From assembly GCA_041598875.1 (NCBI GenBank), contig JBFHXP010000162.1, forward strand, positions 1 to 5,246: DNA of 5,246 nt, read 5' to 3'. Positions within the stretch are counted from its first letter, which is position 1, and each line of letters begins with the position of its first letter. Shown in pieces: positions 1-5,246 of this stretch. Made by a program: the position numbers and the translations under genes. The notes beneath the pieces are model-generated. The model ran no database searches. It was not told where the DNA came from and worked only from the letters and a program-made list of their open reading frames with translations. The stretch comes from JAKITW01 sp041598875. Lineage in GTDB: Bacteria; Desulfobacterota; Desulfobulbia; Desulfobulbales; BM004.

Positions 1-35
1 CAGCTTTCAGTTAGTGGTATGTTCGTTGTTCAGGT

Positions 36-67
36 ACAAAGTGGCAAAGGCACAGAGTGGCAAAGTT
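36..67. repeat. 16-bp direct repeat related in inverse to the 8-bp array
   Basis: ACAAAGTGGCAAAG (36-49) and ACAGAGTGGCAAAG (52-65) match at 13 of 14 positions with a 16-bp period. The core ACAGAGTG is the reverse complement of CACTCTGT, the phase-shifted unit of the array at 103-142. As a result 52-62 can pair with 107-117 over 11 positions, one of them G-T. Bases 1-35 show nothing recognisable. Confidence 0.7.
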
Positions 68-78
68 TTTACAGATTT

Positions 79-100
79 CGTCTTACATCTCACGTCTTAC
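79..100. repeat. Direct repeat CGTCTTAC, two copies 14 bp apart
   Basis: CGTCTTAC occurs at 79-86 and 93-100, separated by ATCTCA. It sits between the other two repeat tracts and seems part of the same repeat-rich intergenic stretch. Confidence 0.6.
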
Positions 101-102
101 TT

Positions 103-142
103 TCTCTGTCACTCTGTCACTCTGTCACTCTGTCCCTCTGTA
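103..142. repeat. 8-bp tandem repeat (ACTCTGTC), about five copies
   Basis: Three perfect copies of ACTCTGTC occupy 111-134, with degenerate copies TCTCTGTC (103-110) and CCTCTGTA (135-142) on either side. On the transcribed minus strand this reads GACAGAGT repeated. The tract is non-coding and lies downstream of lpxD. Function is unknown; variable copy number by slippage is plausible. Confidence 0.85.
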
Positions 143-158
143 ACTATGGTGCCTCAAG

Positions 159-179
159 CTATCGACTTTCAGTCGATAG
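159..179 (-). terminator. Perfect hairpin 28 nt after lpxD, possible transcript end
   Basis: CTATCGACT (159-167) and AGTCGATAG (171-179) form a perfect 9-bp stem around a 3-nt loop, just downstream of the lpxD stop. The position suits a transcript end or an mRNA-stabilising structure. There is no U-tract after it on the minus strand (the sequence continues CTTGAGGCACC), so it is not a classical intrinsic terminator. The stem would also form on the other strand. Confidence 0.4.
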
Positions 180-207
180 TCGTTGACTTTGCAAGAGGCT
201 CCTGTCT

Positions 208-1254
208 CTACTCTTTTTTTTCCGGATCTTCCGGCGGGGCCAGACCCTTTTTCATCTCCCGCATTTCACGGATCATCGTGGGCAGGGATGCAAAGACCGG
301 GCTTGCCTTGAGCCACTGCCTGATGGGTATGGCAGGAATGCCGGCCACCACCTCGCCTTTTTTCAGGCCGGCGTGGACCCCGGACTTGGCCGCAACCATG
401 GCCCCGTCTTCGAGAAGGATATGGCCCTTGACCCCTACCTGGCCGCCGAGGACAACGTTGCGGCCAAGCACGGCGCTGCCGGCAATTCCAACCTGGGCGA
501 CAAGCAGGGAATTTTCTCCGATCACCACATTATGTCCGATCTGCACCAGATTATCAATTTTGGTCCCGCTCTTGATCCAGGTCTCGCCAAAGGTGCCGCG
601 GTCAATGGTGGTGTTTGCCCCGATTTCCACATCATCGTCAATGCGGACAATACCGACATGGGGCCGTTTGATATGGGTGCCCTGCTGGGTGGTGGCGTAG
701 CCGAATCCGTCACTGCCAATCACGGTGCCGCTGTGAATAATTACCCGGGCGCCGATGACCGTCCGGGCATAGACGACGACATTGGCATTGAGTACCGTAT
801 CGTCGCCAATAACCACCTCATCGCCTATCACCACGCCCGGATGGATGGTGACCCGGTCTCCAATTCTGACCCTGTTGCCGAGCACCGCCATGGGGCCGAT
901 GTTGACCAGATCCGAAATCCGGCAGCTCTCACCGACATGGGCCCTGGGATGGACTCCGCTTGCGACAAAGGGCGTTGAGAGGAAATGATTGTGGATGATG
1001 GCTGCCGCCACGTTGGGGTCTTTGACCCGGATGACGGGCTTTTCGGCCTGATCAACGGAAAGCGGGACAATAACCGCCTCCGCCCTGGTCGCGGATATTT
1101 CCGCATCGCGGCGGTTCTTTACGATAAAGGCGATTTCTCCGGGGCCGGCCATGTCCAGGTCGGCAAGCCCATGGATCCGCACCTCGGGGTCACCGATAAT
1201 TTCTCCGCCCACCAGGTCGGCAAGCTCAGCTAGGGTAGCGCTTTTTTTGTTCAT
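208..1254 (-). CDS. lpxD: UDP-3-O-(3-hydroxyacyl)glucosamine N-acyltransferase LpxD
   Basis: LpxD transfers a 3-hydroxyacyl chain from acyl carrier protein to the 2-amino group of UDP-3-O-acyl-glucosamine, the third step of lipid A synthesis, in the cytoplasm. The 348 residues show the three-part family layout. An N-terminal nucleotide-binding domain (about 1-100) contains TLAELADLVGGEIIGD and GPGEIAFI. A left-handed beta-helix of hexapeptide repeats (about 103-300) has IGxxVxIG-type turns. A helical C-terminus starts near IRQWLKASPV (311-320). Catalytic His241 in QIGHN corresponds to E. coli His239, and His278 in KGHILLED to His276; the constant two-residue offset supports full collinearity. 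SDGFGYA (181-187) is also conserved. The frame stays open upstream to an ATG at 1377, but those 41 extra residues do not resemble LpxD, while the chosen ATG gives the usual N-terminus and length. Its ribosome site is weak (GGA 3 nt from the ATG). The usual neighbours fabZ, lpxA and bamA are not visible. Confidence 0.95.
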   Translation of the reverse strand: MNKKSATLAELADLVGGEIIGDPEVRIHGLADLDMAGPGEIAFIVKNRRDAEISATRAEAVIVPLSVDQAEKPVIRVKDPNVAAAIIHNHFLSTPFVASGVHPRAHVGESCRISDLVNIGPMAVLGNRVRIGDRVTIHPGVVIGDEVVIGDDTVLNANVVVYARTVIGARVIIHSGTVIGSDGFGYATTQQGTHIKRPHVGIVRIDDDVEIGANTTIDRGTFGETWIKSGTKIDNLVQIGHNVVIGENSLLVAQVGIAGSAVLGRNVVLGGQVGVKGHILLEDGAMVAAKSGVHAGLKKGEVVAGIPAIPIRQWLKASPVFASLPTMIREMREMKKGLAPPEDPEKKE

Positions 1255-1457
1255 TATTCCAGTAAAATACTGTTTTTTGGGGGGATGAGTCCGGCGCCCT
1301 TCCGCCGGTGAAATTTTTCCAGATTGGGCTACCATAATCGTTTGCCCTGCTCTCTTCAACCCCAATCCGCTTTCCATGAGACGACCCGGTCAAGCCCAGG
1401 TTGAGCTGATTTTGGGCCGGTTAGGTGAAATCCGGCCGGGGATGCGGCCGCTGGGGA
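1255..1457 (-). other. Intergenic gap upstream of lpxD with small hairpins
   Basis: This is the only sizeable gap between genes in the block. It contains three short inverted repeats: GGCCGG at 1415-1420 with CCGGCC at 1432-1437; CCGGCG at 1291-1296 with CGCCGG at 1303-1308; and CAGTA at 1260-1264 with TACTG at 1268-1272. The last ends only 5 nt before the lpxD ATG. None is followed by a T-run on the minus strand, so I do not call a terminator after the NamZ-like gene. No small gene is evident on either strand; the open frame continuous with lpxD is treated as leader. Confidence 0.5.
1331..1359 (-). promoter_or_regulatory. Weak candidate sigma-70-type promoter for lpxD
   Basis: In the 203-nt gap between the NamZ-like gene and lpxD, the minus strand reads TTGAAG (1359-1354), a 17-nt spacer and TATGGT (1336-1331). 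Each box matches the consensus at 4 of 6 positions with ideal spacing, and transcription would start near 1324, giving a leader of about 70 nt. Such matches occur by chance; the main support is that the gap is far longer than the others in this block. Confidence 0.22.
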
Positions 1458-2645
1458 TCAGGAATAGAGAAAAATTTTCCGGCGGCTCAAGTCGTATTGG
1501 CGCAGTTCTTCCTGCCAGCCCTCTTCCTGGTCGCGGATGGCGCCACCCTGTTCCAGGGCAACACGAAGTTCTTTGTCCCCCAGGATCAGGTCCATGGGCA
1601 GCCGTTCGAATTCATACTCATAGGGCGGTTTTTTATAGTCAAACAGTGCGGGGTAGAGAAGAAGCGCCGCCTGCAGCATGGCCAGGCCTGTGCGGTAGGG
1701 TTTGAAAAGTAGGGGATTGGTGACATGGATCTGGAAGCCGACGCAGTCCTGGCCGGTCCATTTGTTGCTGGTGGGCTGGAAAATAAGGGGGCGGAGAAAA
1801 CAGCCGGCTAATCCCTCTTCTCCGGCCAGGTCCACAACTGTATGGAGATACGTTCGGTGATCAAAAAACGGGGCGCCGAACAGTTCAAAAGGCAGGGTGG
1901 TGCCGCGTCCCTCCGAGATGTTGGTTCCCTCCCAGATTACCTGGCCGGGGTAGACCAGGGCGCTTTCCGGGGTCGGCATGTTGGGGGATGGGAAGAGCCA
2001 GGGCAGGCCGGTATCGCGAAAGAGCATCCGCCGCTGCCATCCCAGCATCGGCACCACCTCCACATCGGCGTTCACCGCAAGGCCGCGATTGATAAAAAGC
2101 CCCATTTCGCCCATGGTCAGGCCGTGGCGCATGGGAATGGGAAAGAGGCCGACAAAAGAGGCGCAATCAGCCTTGAGCAGGTTCCCTTCAACCTCATCCC
2201 CGCCGATGGGGTTGGGCCGGTCGAGGATGAGAACCTTCTTGCCGTGTTCCGCGGCAGCTTCCAGGCAGTAGGCCATGGTATGGATAAAGGTGTAGACCCG
2301 CGTGCCCACGTCGCAGAGATCAATCAAGAGCACGTCGAGGTGGTCGAGCATCTCGCCGGTCGGCCTGCGGGTTTCACCGTAGAGTGAAAAAAATGGCAGG
2401 CCGGTGACCGGGTCGCGCATATGGTCGGACTCGATCATATTGTCCTGTTTCTCCCCGAAAAAACCGTGCTGCGGCGAAAAGAGGCAGGTGAGTTGCCCGG
2501 GAAAGGCGGCATGGATCAGGTCCCGGCTGTGGCGGAACCCGCTGTCAGTGGAGGCCTGGTTGCACAACAGTCCCACTCTTTTTTTCGCGAGAAAACCAGG
2601 AGGGCTGACCAGCAGATTTTCGATCCCAAGGGTCACCATGGTCAT
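1458..2645 (-). CDS. namZ: DUF1343 family protein, exo-beta-N-acetylmuramidase (NamZ-like)
   Basis: The protein has 395 aa and belongs to DUF1343, whose characterised member NamZ (B. subtilis YbbC; glycoside hydrolase family GH171) removes MurNAc from the non-reducing end of peptidoglycan-derived sugars. Recognised motifs in order: GLLCNQAS (residues 25-32), FSPQHGFFGEKQDN (56-69), DLCDVGTRVYTFIHTM (109-124), ILDRPNPIGG (140-149), MRHGLTMGEMG (172-182), SPNMPTPESALVYPG (220-234), EGTNISEGRGTTLPFELFGA (239-258) and FQPTSNKWTGQDC (289-301). The C-terminus (YDLSRRKIFLYS) also looks like a natural family end, so the gene is full length. There is no N-terminal hydrophobic signal or lipobox, so the product appears cytoplasmic, unlike secreted family members. 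The ATG overlaps the dehydrogenase stop by one base, implying coupled translation; ATG codons occur at positions 1 and 3 and the ribosome site is weak. Family membership is secure. Muramidase activity is inferred, and I did not assign catalytic residues. Confidence 0.88.
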   Translation of the reverse strand: MTMVTLGIENLLVSPPGFLAKKRVGLLCNQASTDSGFRHSRDLIHAAFPGQLTCLFSPQHGFFGEKQDNMIESDHMRDPVTGLPFFSLYGETRRPTGEMLDHLDVLLIDLCDVGTRVYTFIHTMAYCLEAAAEHGKKVLILDRPNPIGGDEVEGNLLKADCASFVGLFPIPMRHGLTMGEMGLFINRGLAVNADVEVVPMLGWQRRMLFRDTGLPWLFPSPNMPTPESALVYPGQVIWEGTNISEGRGTTLPFELFGAPFFDHRTYLHTVVDLAGEEGLAGCFLRPLIFQPTSNKWTGQDCVGFQIHVTNPLLFKPYRTGLAMLQAALLLYPALFDYKKPPYEYEFERLPMDLILGDKELRVALEQGGAIRDQEEGWQEELRQYDLSRRKIFLYS

Positions 2646-3964
2646 CAGGCCTGGAAGATCTTTGCGGGGTCGAGGGAGGCAAAGGCGTTGCGGGTGTCAA
2701 TGATCAGGCGGGCATGCTGATGGATGAACTCATAGTCATAGGCGGTGTGGTCCGTTGCCAGGAGAACACAGTCGGCCGCGGCCAGGGATTGGGCGGTGAG
2801 CGGAGTGGATTCCATGGTAAAGGAATAGCGCCGCATTGAGGGCAGCTGCGGGATATGGGGGTCGTTATAAAGGACATGGGCCCCTTTTTCCCGGAGCAGG
2901 TCGATCAGCTTGAAGGAGGGGGATTCCCGGGGGTCATCCACATCCTTTTTATAGGCCATGCCGAGAAGGAGCACGGTTGCCCCGTTCAGGGATTTTTTCT
3001 GATTGTTCAGCGCCTCCATGACCCGCTGGATCACGTAATAGGGCATCTGGGAGTTGACCTCGCCGGCCAGCTCGATGAATTTTGTCGGGAAATCGTATTC
3101 CCGGGCCTTGGAGGTAAGATAGAAGGGATCGATGGGGATGCAGTGGCCGCCGAGACCGGGGCCGGGATAAAAGGGCATGAAGCCGAAGGGCTTGGTGCTC
3201 GAGGCCCGGATAACCTCCCAGATATCTATCTCCATCCGGTGGCAGAGCATCTTCAGCTCGTTGACCAGGGCGATGTTGACGCTTCTGAAGATGTTCTCGA
3301 GAAGCTTGGACATCTCCGCCGCCTTTGTGGTGGAGACCTCCACCACCTTTTCCAGGGCAGTGGCATAGAGCGCTGCGGCGATCCGGGCGGAGTCGGGATC
3401 GTTGCCGCCGACCACCTTGGGAATCTGCGCTGTTGAATATTTCGGATTGCCCGGATCTTCCCGTTCCGGCGAGTAGGCCAGGGCAAAATCAACGCCCGCC
3501 TTCAGACCGCTTTTTTCCAGCAGGGGAAGGAGCACCTCGTCGGTGGTTCCGGGATAGGTGGTCGATTCGAGGACCACCAGCTGACCGGGTCTGAGATTCT
3601 TTGCTATCTCCTCGCCCGTGACCCGGATATAGCGGAGTTCCGGTTCCCGGTTTTTGGTGAGCGGCGTGGGCACGCAGATCAGGATGGCGTCCGGCCGACA
3701 GAGTTGGCTGAAATCGGCGGTTGCGGCAAAGAGACCCTGCTCCACAAAACCGGCGATCTCTTCTGGCAGGACATGCTTGATGTAGCTTTGACCGGCTTGG
3801 AGCGTCTTGATCTTCTTCTGGTCCAGGTCAAAACCGAGCACGGCGATTCCCTTGCGGAGAAAGGTGAGGCTGAGCGGCAGCCCCACGTAGCCAAGGCCGA
3901 TAATGCCGACCAGCAGGGTGCGGTCGTGAATTTTCCTTTCAAGCTCTTCCAGGGGTGGGGACAT
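2645..3964 (-). CDS. wbpA: UDP-N-acetylglucosamine 6-dehydrogenase, WbpA-like (nucleotide sugar dehydrogenase)
   Basis: This is a UDP-glucose/GDP-mannose dehydrogenase family enzyme of 439 aa. It probably oxidises C6 of UDP-GlcNAc with two NAD+ to UDP-GlcNAc uronic acid, a cytoplasmic precursor of surface polysaccharide. The N-terminal Rossmann motif is GLGYVGLP (residues 23-30), followed by CVPTPL (97-102), STTYPGTT (134-141) and SPEREDPGN (165-173). The central helix carries EMSKLLENIFRSVNIAL (217-233). The catalytic Cys275 lies in GGHCIPIDP (272-280), and DVDDPRESPS is at 341-350. SPEREDPGN and DDPRESPS are, from memory, typical of the WbpA/TviB group rather than UDP-glucose dehydrogenase, but the substrate (GlcNAc, GalNAc or ManNAc configuration) cannot be fixed from motifs. 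I chose the ATG at 3964 because AAGGA sits 8 nt upstream and the protein then begins like WbpA; an in-frame ATG at 3988 adds 8 residues and has a poorer ribosome site. The stop overlaps the next start (TGATG), indicating translational coupling. The gene symbol is by similarity only. Confidence 0.9.
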   Translation of the reverse strand: MSPPLEELERKIHDRTLLVGIIGLGYVGLPLSLTFLRKGIAVLGFDLDQKKIKTLQAGQSYIKHVLPEEIAGFVEQGLFAATADFSQLCRPDAILICVPTPLTKNREPELRYIRVTGEEIAKNLRPGQLVVLESTTYPGTTDEVLLPLLEKSGLKAGVDFALAYSPEREDPGNPKYSTAQIPKVVGGNDPDSARIAAALYATALEKVVEVSTTKAAEMSKLLENIFRSVNIALVNELKMLCHRMEIDIWEVIRASSTKPFGFMPFYPGPGLGGHCIPIDPFYLTSKAREYDFPTKFIELAGEVNSQMPYYVIQRVMEALNNQKKSLNGATVLLLGMAYKKDVDDPRESPSFKLIDLLREKGAHVLYNDPHIPQLPSMRRYSFTMESTPLTAQSLAAADCVLLATDHTAYDYEFIHQHARLIIDTRNAFASLDPAKIFQA

Positions 3965-3968
3965 TGTC

Positions 3969-3977
3969 GTAATCCTT
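3969..3977 (-). promoter_or_regulatory. Ribosome binding site deciding the dehydrogenase start
   Basis: The minus strand reads AAGGA followed by TTACGACA and then ATG (start base 3964), a purine-rich Shine-Dalgarno match at 8-nt spacing. The upstream candidate ATG at 3988 has only GGACGG directly against it, within the 12 nt after the glmS stop. This favours the shorter protein. The longer N-terminus (MPLTRITT) shows no family conservation that I recognise. Confidence 0.55.
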
Positions 3978-4000
3978 GTCAGGGGCATCCGTCCGCACGG

Positions 4001-5246
4001 CTACTCGACGGTGACGCTTTTGGCCAGGTTTCTCGGCTGATCAACGTCACAGCCTCTCAGGGTAGCAATTTCATAGGCAAGAAGCTGCACCGGAATGGTG
4101 TAGAGAATCGGGTTCAGTTCCTCGAATATTTCCGGGATAAAGAGGCAGTCCTCGGTGATTTTCGGCAGCTGGGTGTCGCCGACCGTGCCGATGGCCACCA
4201 GCCGTCCTTCCCGGGCCCGGATCTCCTCGATATTGGAGACCGTTTTGGCGTACACCGCGTCTTTTGGCGCCAGCGCCATGACCGGCATGTCCTTGTCGAT
4301 GAGTGCGATCGGGCCGTGCTTGAGTTCCCCTGCCGCATAACCCTCGGCATGGATGTAGGAGATCTCCTTGAGCTTGAGGGCGCCTTCCATGGCAATGGGG
4401 AAATTAAGCCCCCGGCCGACAAAGAGAAAATCACGGAAGTCGTAATACTTCTTTGCGAGGTCCTGTATTCTTTCCTGCAGCGGGGTGAGCAACTCCTCGA
4501 GCTGGTTTGGCAGGTCAAGAAGGGCGGTCACCATCTTTTTTCTGGTTTCCCAGGGAATCGAGTTCTTAATCTGTCCCAGGTAGAGAACCAGCAGAAAAAG
4601 GGCGGCCAGTTGACTGGTAAAGGCCTTGGTCGAGGCTACACCGATTTCCGGGCCGGCGTGGGTATATATGGTGCCGTGGGATTCCCTGGTCATGGTGCTG
4701 CCGACCACGTTGCAGATGGTGATCACCTTGGAGCCGAGATCCGCGGCAAGGCGAATTCCGGCCAGGGTGTCCGCGGTTTCACCGGACTGGGAGATGGCCA
4801 CGGTGAGAACCCGATCATTCACAAGGAGGTGGCGATAGCGGAATTCCGAGGCAATATCAACTTCCACCGGAATTCCGGTCCAGCGCTCAAGCCAGTATTT
4901 TGCAACCAGGGCGGCGTGCCAGGATGTTCCACAGGCAACCAGGGCGATTCGTTCAACCCGGGCAAGTTCCTCCGCGGCGATCTTGATCTCGGGCAGGGTC
5001 ACCTCGCCTGTCTCCGGGGAGATCCGACCGCGGATGGTGTTGCGGATCGCCTGGGGCTGCTCGTAGATCTCCTTGAGCATGAAATGCTTGTAGCCCGCCT
5101 TCTCAGCCATGCCCGGGTCCCAGTCAATGGTCATGCTGTTTTTTTCGATCCGCTCGCCCGATGCCAGGTTTACAACCTGGTATCCCTGGGCGGAAAGAAT
5201 GGCCATCTCCCGGTCATCCAGAAAGATCACTTCGCGGGTGTAGGGA
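4001..5246 (-). CDS. glmS: Glutamine--fructose-6-phosphate aminotransferase (isomerizing), C-terminal part; 5' end outside window
   Basis: GlmS makes glucosamine-6-phosphate from fructose-6-phosphate and glutamine in the cytoplasm, the first committed step to UDP-GlcNAc. About 414 C-terminal residues are visible; the E. coli enzyme is about 609, so the N-terminal glutaminase domain with its catalytic Cys is mostly off the right edge. The frame stays open to the last base, reading PYTREVIFLDD. The Val there is a GTG codon but is internal, not a start. Two SIS (sugar isomerase) domains are present. The first has ACGTSWH (fragment residues 104-110), SQSGET (152-157) and STKAFTSQ (205-212). The second has EGALKLKEISYIHAEGYAAG (287-306) and ELKHGP (307-312), with Lys291, Glu294 and His310 matching the E. 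coli isomerase residues Lys485, Glu488 and His504. The protein ends in the family-typical DVDQPRNLAKSVTVE, so the C-terminus is intact. It is the first visible gene of the block, followed closely by the dehydrogenase. Family assignment is very secure. Confidence 0.97.
   Translation of the reverse strand, partial: PYTREVIFLDDREMAILSAQGYQVVNLASGERIEKNSMTIDWDPGMAEKAGYKHFMLKEIYEQPQAIRNTIRGRISPETGEVTLPEIKIAAEELARVERIALVACGTSWHAALVAKYWLERWTGIPVEVDIASEFRYRHLLVNDRVLTVAISQSGETADTLAGIRLAADLGSKVITICNVVGSTMTRESHGTIYTHAGPEIGVASTKAFTSQLAALFLLVLYLGQIKNSIPWETRKKMVTALLDLPNQLEELLTPLQERIQDLAKKYYDFRDFLFVGRGLNFPIAMEGALKLKEISYIHAEGYAAGELKHGPIALIDKDMPVMALAPKDAVYAKTVSNIEEIRAREGRLVAIGTVGDTQLPKITEDCLFIPEIFEELNPILYTIPVQLLAYEIATLRGCDVDQPRNLAKSVTVE

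Noticed and set aside
36..142. Possible CRISPR array
   Set aside because: The repeat units are 8-16 bp and adjacent, without unique spacers of uniform length, and no cas gene is visible.
14..700. 228-aa open frame on the plus strand
   Set aside because: It runs through the tandem repeats and then antisense through lpxD; the protein is low-complexity with no recognisable domain.
373..978. 201-aa open frame on the plus strand
   Set aside because: It lies wholly antisense to lpxD. Its Gly/Asp/His-rich composition is what the complement of hexapeptide-repeat codons gives.
1291..1318. Intrinsic terminator on the plus strand (6-bp GC stem followed by a short T-run)
   Set aside because: No plus-strand gene precedes it, the T-run begins several bases after the stem, and on the transcribed strand no U-tract follows.
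208..1377. 389-aa version of LpxD starting at 1377
   Set aside because: The 41 extra residues do not look like LpxD, there is no good ribosome site, and the ATG at 1254 gives the family-typical start and length.
1842..2387. 181-aa open frame on the plus strand
   Set aside because: It is antisense inside the NamZ-like gene, which has clear conserved motifs throughout the same stretch.
2855..3436. 193-aa open frame on the plus strand
   Set aside because: It is antisense to the dehydrogenase core, including the catalytic Cys region, and has no family features.
4001..5230. A complete 409-aa glmS-like gene starting at GTG 5230
   Set aside because: The frame is open through PYTRE to the window edge and this matches GlmS sequence. 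The GTG is an internal Val codon, and the glutaminase domain lies beyond the window.

Overview
The window is a compact block of four genes, all on the minus strand, so transcription runs from the right edge to the left. In that order they are the C-terminal two thirds of glmS (cut by the window edge), a UDP-N-acetylglucosamine 6-dehydrogenase of the WbpA type, a DUF1343/NamZ-type exo-beta-N-acetylmuramidase, and lpxD. LpxD implies a Gram-negative, lipid A-making bacterium. The GC-rich coding sequence, the gene mix and the simple intergenic repeats would fit a deltaproteobacterium (Desulfobacterota, for example a Desulfobulbales member), but that placement is an impression from protein style, not a measured result.

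Layout: 4001-5246 glmS; 2645-3964 the dehydrogenase, starting 36 nt after the glmS stop (12 nt if the upstream ATG is used); 1458-2645 the NamZ-like gene, whose ATG overlaps the dehydrogenase stop by one base; 1255-1457 a 203-nt gap with a weak candidate promoter and small hairpins; 208-1254 lpxD; 1-207 non-coding sequence with short tandem repeats in opposite orientations and a perfect 9-bp hairpin just after the lpxD stop.

The genes share a theme of envelope amino-sugar metabolism. GlmS commits fructose-6-phosphate to glucosamine-6-phosphate and so to UDP-GlcNAc. The dehydrogenase draws UDP-GlcNAc toward uronic-acid sugar nucleotides for surface polysaccharide. The NamZ-like enzyme would remove MurNAc from peptidoglycan fragments. 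LpxD adds the second acyl chain to the UDP-GlcNAc-derived lipid A precursor. The first three look like one transcription unit with tight spacing; lpxD may be co-transcribed or have its own promoter.

I found no mobile element, CRISPR array, RNA gene or convincing undescribed system. The points most worth a second look are the NamZ-like gene coupled to a nucleotide-sugar dehydrogenase and lacking a signal peptide, the isolation of lpxD from its usual partners in the visible sequence, and the repeat-rich sequence downstream of lpxD.
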